64,000 bases of DNA from Variovorax sp. ZS18.2.2. Lineage in GTDB: Bacteria; Pseudomonadota; Gammaproteobacteria; Burkholderiales; Burkholderiaceae_C. Position 1 is the stretch's first letter. Each line of letters starts with the position of its first letter. The translations under genes and the position numbers were made by a program. The stretch covers positions 1 through 64,000 of the forward strand of contig NZ_JANLNM010000005.1 of assembly GCF_024701975.1 (NCBI RefSeq). The letters run 5' to 3'. Shown here in pieces: positions 43,805 through 52,084 of this stretch. The notes beneath the pieces are model-generated. The model saw nothing but the letters and a program-made list of their open reading frames with translations. It searched no databases and was not told where the DNA came from.

Positions 43805-44182
43805 ATGCGAATCGTCTCTCGTCTCTTTCTGTCGATGCTCCTTCTCACGGGTCTCGCGGCCTGCAAGGAAGAGGCGCCACAGCCGCCTTCCGCCTCGGAC
43901 ATCCAGCGCGCCGAATCGCTGCGGCCCATATCCACCGAACTGCACGCACGCTACGAGCGTTCATGCCTCGCGTGCCACACGTCCATCGACGCCAAGGCCC
44001 CGCTGACTGGCGACATCGCGCAATGGAAGCCACGCCTGGACAAGGGCATGGATGTGCTCGTGAAGCACGCGATGGAAGGCTTCAACGCCATGCCGCCGAA
44101 GGGCCTGTGCGCAGATTGCAGCGAAGCCGACATGCGCGCGCTGATCGTCTTCATGAGTCAAGGGAAGGAAGAACGGAAATGA
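43805..44182 (+). CDS. Lipid-anchored monohaem cytochrome c
   Basis: 125 residues. The lipobox is LAAC (Cys20). Haem c binds through C54-x2-C57-H58 (CLACH), with Met96 in FNAMPPKG as the likely sixth ligand, and a second Cys pair (CADC) may form a disulfide as in cytochrome c5. It is periplasmic, fixed to a membrane. The four-base overlap with the FAD oxidase gene suggests that it takes electrons from that enzyme and passes them to the terminal oxidases. P. aeruginosa has a similar monohaem cytochrome gene beside an oxidoreductase in its sphingosine-induced sph cluster, as far as I recall. Confidence 0.9.
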   Translation: MRIVSRLFLSMLLLTGLAACKEEAPQPPSASDIQRAESLRPISTELHARYERSCLACHTSIDAKAPLTGDIAQWKPRLDKGMDVLVKHAMEGFNAMPPKGLCADCSEADMRALIVFMSQGKEERK

Positions 44183-45624
44183 GCAAGAACAACAACGACA
44201 ACGCACAACCCACGCACGGCGAGCGCCGCCGCACGGTGCTGAAAGCCGGTGCAGGCATCGCGGTCACCGCGGCATTCGCCGGCAGCGGCATCGAGGCCCG
44301 CGCTGCGGCAGATGCTGCCACGCCAACGGTCGCAACAACAACGCCCGCCCCCGGCTGGACGAACTGGTCCGGCATCGAACGCTGCACGCCCAAGGCCATC
44401 GAGACGCCGGGCGATGAAGCCGAACTCGCGGCGGCACTGCGCAAAGCCGGCCCGGGCGGCGCGCGCTGCGTCGGCGCAGGCCACTCGTTCACCGCACTGG
44501 TGCCGACCGACGCCACGCTGATCTCGCTCGATCGCATGTCGGGCATCGTCGCAAGCGACGCACAGGCGCAGACCGTGACGCTGCACGCCGGCACGCGCCT
44601 CGCGCTGCTGTCGCGCCAGCTCGACACGCAGGGCCTGGGCCTGCGCAACCTGCCCGACATCGACGCGCAATCCTTCGCGGGCGCCATCGCCACCGCAACG
44701 CACGGTACCGGCAAGGACCTGCCCGCGCTGCACGCCGACGTGGTACGCCTCCGGCTCATGACGTCGAGTGGCGAAGTGCTCGAGTGCAGCACCGAGCGCA
44801 ACCCCGAGCTGCTCGCCGCCGCGCGCGTGTCGCTCGGCAGCCTGGGCGTGATCACGCAGGCCACGGTGCGCGTGCTGCCGGCCTTCAACCTGCACCGCCG
44901 CGTGTTCCTGAAGCCGCTGCAGGCGATGCTCGACGAAGCGCCCGCGCTCGCGGAGAAGCACCGCAACTTCGAGTTCTATTACCTGCCCTTCACCGGCTAC
45001 GCCGCGGGCATCACGAACGATCTCTACACCGGCACCGACACGGTCCAGGCGCCCTCGGCCGATGAAGACATGCTGCGCGACCTCAAGCGTCTGCGCGACT
45101 GGCTGGGCTGGTTCCCGTCGCTGCGCCGCTGGGTCGCCGGCAAGCTGATTGACGGCGAGCAGACCGAGGAAGCGAAGAACCGCTCGTGGAAGCTGCTCTC
45201 CACGCAACGCCCCACCAAGTTCAACGAGACCGAATGCCATGTGCCGCGCGCCGACGGCATCGCCTGCGTGCGCGAAGTCATCGCCGCGCTGGAGCGCCGC
45301 AACGACGTGTTCTTTCCGCTGGAGTTCCGCTTCGTGAAGGCCGACGACGCCTGGCTCAGCCCCTTCCACCAGCGCGACAGCTGCTCGATCGCCGTGCATG
45401 CCGCACAGGGCGAGCCGTACGACTACCTGCTTTCGGAGATCGGCCCGATCTACCGCAAGTACCAGGGCCGTCCGCACTGGGGCAAGCTGCACGACCTGAA
45501 GGCGCCGCAGCTCGCGGCGCTGTATCCGCGCTGGAACGACTTCCTGGCGCTGCGTGCCCGGCTCGACCCGCAAGGGCGCATGCTCAATCCCTATCTGCGT
45601 CAACTCTTCGGGGTCACCACATGA
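44179..45624 (+). CDS. Tat-exported VAO-type FAD oxidoreductase (alditol/lactone-oxidase family)
   Basis: 481 residues from ATG 44179. A Tat signal (HGERRRTVLKAG, about 14-24) directs folded export. The FAD domain of the vanillyl-alcohol-oxidase superfamily has RCVGAGHSFTALVPTD, with His102 at the position that binds FAD covalently in alditol and gulonolactone oxidases, then ATATHGTGKDLPALH and VSLGSLGVITQATVRVLP. The C-terminal D-arabinono-lactone-oxidase domain ends PRWNDFLALRARLDPQGRMLNPYLRQLFG. Family members oxidise primary or lactol hydroxyls. Here the likely electron acceptor is the cytochrome encoded upstream. I propose the C1 hydroxyl of sphingoid bases as the substrate (inference). 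Confidence 0.88.
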   Translation: MSKNNNDNAQPTHGERRRTVLKAGAGIAVTAAFAGSGIEARAAADAATPTVATTTPAPGWTNWSGIERCTPKAIETPGDEAELAAALRKAGPGGARCVGAGHSFTALVPTDATLISLDRMSGIVASDAQAQTVTLHAGTRLALLSRQLDTQGLGLRNLPDIDAQSFAGAIATATHGTGKDLPALHADVVRLRLMTSSGEVLECSTERNPELLAAARVSLGSLGVITQATVRVLPAFNLHRRVFLKPLQAMLDEAPALAEKHRNFEFYYLPFTGYAAGITNDLYTGTDTVQAPSADEDMLRDLKRLRDWLGWFPSLRRWVAGKLIDGEQTEEAKNRSWKLLSTQRPTKFNETECHVPRADGIACVREVIAALERRNDVFFPLEFRFVKADDAWLSPFHQRDSCSIAVHAAQGEPYDYLLSEIGPIYRKYQGRPHWGKLHDLKAPQLAALYPRWNDFLALRARLDPQGRMLNPYLRQLFGVTT

Positions 45625-46907
45625 GCCGTCGGAAAATTCTCCTGGGCACGCTGGGCGTGGCCGCTGTAGGCACCGTGGGCGCCTTCGCGCTGCGTCCCGG
45701 CGACAACGGTGCGCCGCACGACGATTACTTTCGCGCGCTCAACGACGAGCTGAAAAAGAACGGCCCGATGCGACCCTGCATGGTCATCGACCTGGACCGC
45801 ATGGACCGCAACATCGACCGCGTGATGCAGAGCCTGCGCCAGGGCGGCAAGCACTACCGCATCGTCGAGAAGTCGCTGCCCTCGCATGAGCTGATCGACT
45901 ACGTGGCCAAGCGCACGAGAACGAAACGGCTGATGTCCTTTCACCAGCCCTTTCTCAACATCGATGCGGAGATCTTTCCGGGCTTCGACATCCTCATGGG
46001 CAAGCCGCTGCCGGTGCAGTCGGCGGCGCTGTTCTACAAGAAGCTCAGGGGGTCGTTCGATCCGTCGCGGCAGTTGCAGTGGCTGCTCGACACGCCGGAG
46101 CGGCTGCAGCAGTACCTGGCGCTCGCGCAGGGCATCGGCAGCAAGCTGCGCATCAACATCGAGATCGACGTGGGCCTGCACCGCGGCGGCGTGGCCGACA
46201 ACGCCACGCTGGGCCGGATGCTCGACCTCATCGCCGCGAACCCGCAGCAACTGGAGTTCGCGGGCTTCATGGGCTACGACGCGCACGTGGGCTTCGGCGT
46301 GCCGAAGGTGCTCGGGTCGCCCGAAGAACTGCTCGCCAAGGCGATGACGATCTACCAGGGCTTCGTCGATCACGTGCGCGGCCAGTACCCGGCGCTGTGG
46401 AACGACAGCCTCACGTTCAACACCGGCGGCAGCCCTAGCTACAAGCTGCACGAATCGGAGAAGGTGAGCAACGAGGTCAGCACCGGCACCGCGCTGCTCA
46501 AGCCCACACACTACGACATCGAGACGCTGGCCGCGCACGAGCCCGCCGCCTTCATCGCCACGCCGGTCATCAAGGCGACCGGGCCGGTGACCATTCCGGC
46601 GCTCGACGGCAAGTCGAAGATCTTCTCGTGGTGGGACGTGAACCAGCGCCAGACCTACTACATCTACGGCGGCTACTGGCTCGCGGACTACGCCTCGCCC
46701 AAGGGGCTGCAGTTCAACAACATCCTGGGCCACAGCGCCAACCAGGAGAACGTGAACGGCTCGCCGGCCACGGGCTTGAAGGTGGACGACCAGGTGTTCC
46801 TGCGCCCCGCCATCGCCGAAGGCGTGCTGCTGCAGTTCGGCGACCTCGTCACCCTGCGCGGCGGCAAGGTGCAGGACCACTGGCCGGTGTACCGAGAAGG
46901 CAGCTGA
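45621..46907 (+). CDS. Exported PLP enzyme of the alanine-racemase/D-threonine-aldolase fold
   Basis: 428 residues. An uncleaved or Tat-like N-terminal anchor (MSRRKILLGTLGVAAVGTVGAF) puts it in the periplasm. The barrel domain has PCMVIDLDRMDRNIDRVM and K84 in YRIVEKSLPSHEL, the PLP lysine position of fold-type III enzymes, followed by INIEIDVGLHRGG. A C-terminal beta domain (YIYGGYWLADY to LRPAIAEGVLLQFGDLVTLRGG) matches D-threonine aldolase/D-serine dehydratase relatives, including the metal-site His/Asp region. Such enzymes cleave D-beta-hydroxy-alpha-amino acids to glycine and an aldehyde. Periplasmic PLP enzymes are uncommon. It overlaps the oxidase gene by ATGA. Confidence 0.85.
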   Translation: MSRRKILLGTLGVAAVGTVGAFALRPGDNGAPHDDYFRALNDELKKNGPMRPCMVIDLDRMDRNIDRVMQSLRQGGKHYRIVEKSLPSHELIDYVAKRTRTKRLMSFHQPFLNIDAEIFPGFDILMGKPLPVQSAALFYKKLRGSFDPSRQLQWLLDTPERLQQYLALAQGIGSKLRINIEIDVGLHRGGVADNATLGRMLDLIAANPQQLEFAGFMGYDAHVGFGVPKVLGSPEELLAKAMTIYQGFVDHVRGQYPALWNDSLTFNTGGSPSYKLHESEKVSNEVSTGTALLKPTHYDIETLAAHEPAAFIATPVIKATGPVTIPALDGKSKIFSWWDVNQRQTYYIYGGYWLADYASPKGLQFNNILGHSANQENVNGSPATGLKVDDQVFLRPAIAEGVLLQFGDLVTLRGGKVQDHWPVYREGS

Positions 46908-46962
46908 AGCAACGAGGATTCCCCGTCAACGAACAGCCGCGATGCGGCGCAAGGAGACTTCC

Positions 46963-49203
46963 ATGGACACAACACAAAAAGAACAATGGAAAAAATTCAC
47001 GCGGCCATCCGCATGGCCCGCACGCGCGGCGGCCGCGATGCTGCTGCTGGCCGGCCTGCATGCGGCCCATGCGGGCTACAACGTCGGCGTCGGCAAGGGT
47101 GACATCACCGCGGTCGACCTGGGCAGCCTGAGCGCAGGCTTCGTCTTCGATCCGCCCTACGACGGCCTGCAGTCGCGCCAGTTCGTGCGGGCCTTCGACA
47201 TCGAGGACGATGCATCGCGCCGCGAGGTGATGGTTGTGGTCGCCGAGCTGGGGCTTGCCAGCGGCAACCTCAAGCGGGTCGCGCTGCAGCAGCTGCAGGC
47301 CCGCTACCCCGGTCGCTTCACCGACGACAACTTCGTGCTCACGATGACGCACACGCACGGCGTGCCCAACGTGGGCAACGCGTCGAGTCCGCGGCTCTTC
47401 AAGGCCCAGGTCGATGGCGTGGTGAAGGCCGTCGAAGCGGCGATGACCGACAAGGCGCCCGGCAGCATCGAGGTCCACCGCGGCCAGCTGCGCGGCGTGG
47501 GCGCCAACCGCTCGGCGCAGGCCTTCGTGCTGAACAAGCCCGAGGACCAGGCCGTGTTCCCCGAGCGCATCGACACCGGCATGACCCAGCTGCGCTTCGT
47601 GCGCGGCGGCGCCGCCGTGGGTGCGCTGACCTTCTACGGCCTGCATCCGACCAACATGGTCGACGAGGCCTTCAGCTTCATCAGCACCGACAACTACGGC
47701 CATGCGGCGCGCGAGCTCGAAGACGACATCGATCGCAGCCGACCGGCGGGCACGAAGCGCTTCGTCGCGGCCTTTGCGCAGACCGGCACGGGCGACGTCA
47801 CGCCGAACATCAACTTCAAGAACTGCAACGACGTCGACCCGCCGTTCTGGGTCAACTGGAAAACCCATGTGCTGGCGCGCCACGACTGGGACTGCAACCG
47901 CGGCTCCAGCACGCTCGGGCCCTTCGAGAGCATGCGCGACACGGGCGACAAGCTCTTTGCGGCGGCGAAGTCGCTGCTGGTGGCGGCGCCCTCCTCCACC
48001 GGCCATGCGGTCGATGCTGGCGTGCCGCCCAACCAGCGGCTGAACTATCAGTACAAGGCCGTCGACTTCGCGAAGATCGCGGTGTCCGGCAAGTACACCG
48101 GCGGACACGGCGACCAGGCGACCTGCGACCCCGCCTGGGGCATGGCCTTCGCGGCGGGCAGCAGCGAGGACATGGGCTCGATCCTCGCGCAGGAAGGCGC
48201 CGACAACCGCACCAGCCTCGCGCAGATCGTGAGCATCCTCATCAACCTGCCGGTGATTCCCGCGATCGTGAAGCCGCTGCTCGACGCCTCGTACCAGCCG
48301 ATCACCGACGACGTGCGGCAGTGCCAGGGGCGCAAGGACGTGCTCGCGGCGCTGGTGCCCGGGCCGACCTCGCTGCAGGTGGTGAAGCTCGGTTCGCTGA
48401 CCCTGGCCTTCACGCCCTTCGAGCTGACGACGATGACGCAGTACCGCATCCGCCGTCACATCGCGCAAACGCTGGGCGTGGGCGTGGACGACGTCATCGC
48501 CGTCGGCTACAGCTCGGGCTCGGTGCCCAGCCTGCAGGTCGACAGCACCGGCGGCTATGTCGTGACGCCGGAGGAATACGACAGCAAGCAGTACGAGTCC
48601 GGCTACACCGCCTGGGGCAAGTGGACGCAGCCGGCGCTGGCGCAGGCGCTCGATGCCATGGCCGCCACGCTGGTTGCCAGCGATGCGAAGCCCAGCGTCA
48701 CGCCCGTGGTGCCGGCGCCGCAGGATCCGCTGGTCGTGGCCGCACGCACGCCCGAAGACAAGCTGGCCGCGCCGGTGCCGTGGGACGGCGTGCCGCTGTT
48801 CTCGGGCATGGGCGTGGTGCTGAAGGCGCCGCAGGTGGTGCAGCACGAGGTCAACGGCAAGCTGCAGGCCGACGACAAGCGCCGTTTTCTCGAGGCCACC
48901 TTCGTGAGCAGCCATCCGATGAACCGGCTGGGCAGCATCGACTCGTTCCTCTTCATCGAGAAGCAGGCAGCCGACGGCAGCTGGAGGGAAGTCGAGCGCG
49001 ACGGCCGCTGGGGCACGACGGTGCAGTGGAAGGCGATTGCCCTGTGCATCAACTGCCGCTCGGCGACCGTGTCGTGGCAGATTCCGGCGGATGCGAGCGG
49101 CACCTACCGCATCGTCCACAAGGGCAACTACAAGCCCAGCTGGATCCTGCCCGACGTGGTCGAGTACCGCAGCGCCACCACGCCCTTCGAGCTCAAGGCC
49201 TGA
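46963..49203 (+). CDS. Exported neutral/alkaline ceramidase homologue
   Basis: 746 residues from ATG 46963, which has AAGGAG seven bases upstream. A signal peptide ends AAHAGYN (about residue 37). The neutral-ceramidase layout is visible: VGVGKGDITA, TMTHTHGVPN (H130, H132, zinc region), GLHPTNM (H228), QTGTGDVTPN (274-282) and a C-terminal Ig-like domain. Neutral ceramidases hydrolyse ceramide to sphingosine and fatty acid. In known enzymes the catalytic Ser lies in GDVSPN; here it is Thr280, which may alter activity. It lies 55 bp after the PLP-enzyme gene and 3 bp before the helper gene. Confidence 0.87.
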   Translation: MDTTQKEQWKKFTRPSAWPARAAAAMLLLAGLHAAHAGYNVGVGKGDITAVDLGSLSAGFVFDPPYDGLQSRQFVRAFDIEDDASRREVMVVVAELGLASGNLKRVALQQLQARYPGRFTDDNFVLTMTHTHGVPNVGNASSPRLFKAQVDGVVKAVEAAMTDKAPGSIEVHRGQLRGVGANRSAQAFVLNKPEDQAVFPERIDTGMTQLRFVRGGAAVGALTFYGLHPTNMVDEAFSFISTDNYGHAARELEDDIDRSRPAGTKRFVAAFAQTGTGDVTPNINFKNCNDVDPPFWVNWKTHVLARHDWDCNRGSSTLGPFESMRDTGDKLFAAAKSLLVAAPSSTGHAVDAGVPPNQRLNYQYKAVDFAKIAVSGKYTGGHGDQATCDPAWGMAFAAGSSEDMGSILAQEGADNRTSLAQIVSILINLPVIPAIVKPLLDASYQPITDDVRQCQGRKDVLAALVPGPTSLQVVKLGSLTLAFTPFELTTMTQYRIRRHIAQTLGVGVDDVIAVGYSSGSVPSLQVDSTGGYVVTPEEYDSKQYESGYTAWGKWTQPALAQALDAMAATLVASDAKPSVTPVVPAPQDPLVVAARTPEDKLAAPVPWDGVPLFSGMGVVLKAPQVVQHEVNGKLQADDKRRFLEATFVSSHPMNRLGSIDSFLFIEKQAADGSWREVERDGRWGTTVQWKAIALCINCRSATVSWQIPADASGTYRIVHKGNYKPSWILPDVVEYRSATTPFELKA

Positions 49204-49206
49204 GTC

Positions 49207-49791
49207 ATGACGCGCAACGGATACATCTGGACGATCGCGGCGCTGTGCGCGCTGGGCGTCGGCGCGGCGATCTTCGCCGTCGACACCAGCACGCCGGGTT
49301 CCGGCGCGAAGGACGCGACGGCTCAGGCTGCGACGGCCGTGGTGGCGAGCACGCCGCCCCCTGCCGCCGCGCAAGGCAACGAGGTCGCTTCGCCCTGGAC
49401 CGCCTCGCCCTTCGTCAAAGGCCCGGCTTCGCCGCAGCCCGCATCGACGGGGCCCGGCCCCGTCGAACGGATGCTGGACATTCCGGCACTGCAGGCCCGC
49501 TGGGCCGGCGACCCGAGGCGCGATGAGAAGATCGGCGAGGTGATCGCGGTCACCCGGCTGCAGGACCGCATCGGCGGCATCGGCGAGACGCTGGCCGGGC
49601 TCCCGCCCGAAGCGCGGCGCGGCGAGGTCGAGATTCTGGTCACCCAGATGCAGGCCTTTGCGGCGCGCGGCGTGCTTCCGAAGGAAGAGGTGGAAGATGT
49701 GGAGGCCCAGTTGCTGGCTCTCGTCGATCCCGACGCCAACAGGCAAGACAACGGCCAGCCCCGCAGGCATGGCCCCCGAGGATTCAGATGA
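49207..49791 (+). CDS. Membrane-anchored helper protein of unknown function
   Basis: 194 residues. One N-terminal membrane segment (about 5-25) is followed by an Ala/Pro/Thr-rich linker (about 30-88) and a charged helical domain (PVERMLDIPALQARWAGDPR to EVEDVEAQLLALVDPD). It ends with a polar, Arg-rich tail. The layout (anchor, flexible linker, helical domain, gene directly after a secreted hydrolase) is that of lipase-specific foldases, but I see none of their conserved motifs. A ceramidase chaperone is a guess. It overlaps the aldehyde dehydrogenase gene by ATGA. Confidence 0.65.
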   Translation: MTRNGYIWTIAALCALGVGAAIFAVDTSTPGSGAKDATAQAATAVVASTPPPAAAQGNEVASPWTASPFVKGPASPQPASTGPGPVERMLDIPALQARWAGDPRRDEKIGEVIAVTRLQDRIGGIGETLAGLPPEARRGEVEILVTQMQAFAARGVLPKEEVEDVEAQLLALVDPDANRQDNGQPRRHGPRGFR

Positions 49792-51188
49792 CGACCCAGA
49801 CCATGAGACAAACCTTCGACGCGATGCGCGCCGCCAGCCTGCGCATGCAGACACCGCCGTGGAGCGAGCGCGCCGATCGCCTCGAGCGCCTGCGTGCGCT
49901 GGTGATGGACCAACGCAAGGAGATCGCCGCCGCCATCAGCGCCGATTTCCACAACCGGCCCTATCAGGAAACCGAACTGGCCGAAGTGTTCCCCGCCGTC
50001 GAAGGCATCAACCACGCGCTGCGCCACGGCCGGAAATGGATGCGCACGCAGCGCCGTTCCACCGGCCTGTGGTTCAAGCCCGCGTCGTCGCGGATCATGC
50101 CGCAGCCCCTGGGCGTGGTGGGCATCGTGGTGCCATGGAACTACCCGCTGAACCTCGCGGTGGGGCCAATGACGGCCGCGCTGGCCGCAGGCAACCGCGT
50201 GATGGTGAAGCAGTCGGAATTCACGCCGCGCTTTGCCGAACTGTTCGCCACGCTCGTGCGGGCCAGCTTCGCGGAAGACGAGATCGCCGTCGTCAACGGC
50301 GATGCCGAAGCGGCACGCGAATTCTCCAGCCTGCCCTTCGACCACCTGCTGTTCACCGGCTCGACGGCAGTCGGCCACCACGTGATGCGCGCCGCGAGCG
50401 AGAACCTCACGCCGGTGACGCTGGAGCTAGGCGGCAAGTCGCCCGCGATCATCGGGCCCGGTGCCAACTTCGAGAAGGCCGTCGAACGCATCCTCGTGGG
50501 CAAGACCCTCAACGCCGGCCAGACCTGCATCGCGCCCGACTACGTGCTGGTGCCCGAAGGCCAGCAGCAACGCTTCGCAGACAGCGCCCGGCGCGTGTTC
50601 AACGCGATGTACCCGGACATCGCGCGCAACCCCGACTACACCAGCATCGTGAGCCCGCGCCACTTCTCGCGCCTGCAGGAGCTGGCCGCGCTCGCGCAGA
50701 TGGAAGGCGCTTCGGCCACCCCGCTCTCGGACATGACGCCCGATGCCGCAACGCGCCGCTTCCCGCCCGTGCTGCTGACCGGCGTGCAGGACAGCATGCG
50801 CGTGATGAAGGAAGAAATCTTCGGCCCCATCCTGCCGGTGATGACCTATGGCGCCATCGACGAAGCCATCGCCTATGTCAACGCGCACCCGCGCCCGCTG
50901 GCGCTCTATCTCTTCGAGAAGAACAGCGCGACCATCGACCGGGTGATGCAGCAGACGGTGGCTGGCGGCGTGTCGATCAACGACACCCTGCTGCACATCG
51001 CGCAGGACGACCTGCCCTTCGGCGGCGTCGGTGCGAGCGGCATGGGCGCGTACCACGGGGAGCACGGTTTCGAGACCTTCTCGAAAATGAAGCCGATCTT
51101 TCGCCAGTCGGCTTTCAACGGCCTCGGCCTCTTCAAGCCGCCCTACGGCAAGACCTTCGAACGGATGATGAAGCTGCTGGTGCGCTGA
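49788..51188 (+). CDS. Aldehyde dehydrogenase, coniferyl-aldehyde dehydrogenase type
   Basis: 466 residues. It has PWNYPLNLAVGPMTAALAAGN, catalytic E213 in LELGGKSP and C247 in NAGQTCIAPDY, and no signal peptide, so it is a cytoplasmic NAD(P)-dependent enzyme. The sequence fits the coniferyl-aldehyde dehydrogenase class, which oxidises conjugated aldehydes and is related to fatty-aldehyde dehydrogenases, with a hydrophobic C-terminal segment (FNGLGLFKPPYGKTFERMMKLL) like membrane-tethered members. In this operon it could oxidise a long-chain 2-enal from sphingoid-base cleavage to the 2-enoic acid for beta-oxidation. It is the last gene of the operon. Confidence 0.9.
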   Translation: MTTQTMRQTFDAMRAASLRMQTPPWSERADRLERLRALVMDQRKEIAAAISADFHNRPYQETELAEVFPAVEGINHALRHGRKWMRTQRRSTGLWFKPASSRIMPQPLGVVGIVVPWNYPLNLAVGPMTAALAAGNRVMVKQSEFTPRFAELFATLVRASFAEDEIAVVNGDAEAAREFSSLPFDHLLFTGSTAVGHHVMRAASENLTPVTLELGGKSPAIIGPGANFEKAVERILVGKTLNAGQTCIAPDYVLVPEGQQQRFADSARRVFNAMYPDIARNPDYTSIVSPRHFSRLQELAALAQMEGASATPLSDMTPDAATRRFPPVLLTGVQDSMRVMKEEIFGPILPVMTYGAIDEAIAYVNAHPRPLALYLFEKNSATIDRVMQQTVAGGVSINDTLLHIAQDDLPFGGVGASGMGAYHGEHGFETFSKMKPIFRQSAFNGLGLFKPPYGKTFERMMKLLVR

Positions 51189-51201
51189 ACGGGCCAGCTT
51201 C

Positions 51202-51897
51202 TCAGCTGCGGCCCTGCGACAGCAGCTTGATCGCCGCGGCCGACCTGGCGCCCGGAAAGCGCTGCACCATGCCGAGCAGAAGAATGTCGAGCAGCAGGTT
51301 CAGATGCGCCTCGGCATCCAGCCGCTCGATCCACGGATCGTCGCCGGTGGAGACGCGCAGCGAGGTCATGCCGTGCAAACCCTCCCAGACGATCTGCGTG
51401 GCCACGGCCACCTGCTTCTCGTCGGCTGCCATGTAGCCGTCGCGCACCAGCTCCGCCGTGAGGCTGCAGACGAAGGCATAGGGGTCGTTCGCGATGTCGC
51501 CGAACGTGAGCGTGGAGGTCTCGATGGGGGCCGCGGGACGGCGCTCCATGAACACGAGAAAGTATTGGTCGGGGTGCTTGAGCCCGTTCTCTACATAGGC
51601 GAGGCAAGCGCGCCGAATGCGCTCGATCGAACTCTTGCCTGCAATCACCGCGGCCTGCATGAGCTTGTTGAGCCGGATCAGGTCGTCGTCGACCGCGTTG
51701 GCGATCATGCTGGCCTTGTCGCCGAAGAGCGCATAGACCACCGTGTTCGAGAAGCCCGATTCCTCGGCCACCTTGCGCATGGTGATTTCGCGCGCGCCGC
51801 TCTTGGCGACCATCTTGCGCACGACCTTCAGGATGTCCTTGCGGCGTTGTTCCAGCTCTCGCTGCTTGCGTTCCTGAAGGTTGCTGCTTGTGGCCAT
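51202..51897 (-). CDS. TetR-family regulator
   Basis: 231 residues from the ATG at 51897; the frame continues upstream but without TetR homology. The helix-turn-helix is at about 25-70 (KSGAREITMRKVAEESGFSNTVVYALFGDKASMI). The ligand domain is of the all-helical TetR_C type. It converges on the aldehyde dehydrogenase gene (13 bp between stops) and is divergent from the hydrolase at 52085, with a palindrome between. It may control the hydrolase, itself, the ceramidase operon, or all three. Confidence 0.9.
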   Translation of the reverse strand: MATSSNLQERKQRELEQRRKDILKVVRKMVAKSGAREITMRKVAEESGFSNTVVYALFGDKASMIANAVDDDLIRLNKLMQAAVIAGKSSIERIRRACLAYVENGLKHPDQYFLVFMERRPAAPIETSTLTFGDIANDPYAFVCSLTAELVRDGYMAADEKQVAVATQIVWEGLHGMTSLRVSTGDDPWIERLDAEAHLNLLLDILLLGMVQRFPGARSAAAIKLLSQGRS

Positions 51898-51992
51898 GGC
51901 GTCTTGGAAAAATGGGCGTCTTCTTGCTCGGCGGAATCTTATCCCGTCGATCTTCCACGGCAGCCAGTGCCCGTGGCGCCGTGGGGTTTCGG

Positions 51993-52012
51993 CATCGGAC
52001 ATTCGTCCGATG
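51993..52012. promoter_or_regulatory. TetR-type operator palindrome
   Basis: CATCGGAC (51993-52000) and GTCCGATG (52005-52012) are perfect 8-bp inverted arms with a 4-bp centre, in the divergent spacer between the TetR gene and the hydrolase gene. GGCGCC lies just outside each end. The length and symmetry fit a TetR dimer site. Confidence 0.6.
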
Positions 52013-52084
52013 GCGCCGAAAGCCTGCTGCGCCGACAGTACGGGCTCCTCTTCACCACTCCCGACCTTTCTTTCCAGGACCCTC

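Noticed and set aside
46849..49854. Open frame of about 1000 codons on the minus strand opposite the ceramidase gene
   Set aside because: It is the antisense shadow of a high-GC gene: Arg/Ala/Gly/His-rich composition, no domain, and the plus-strand frame has a signal peptide and conserved ceramidase motifs.
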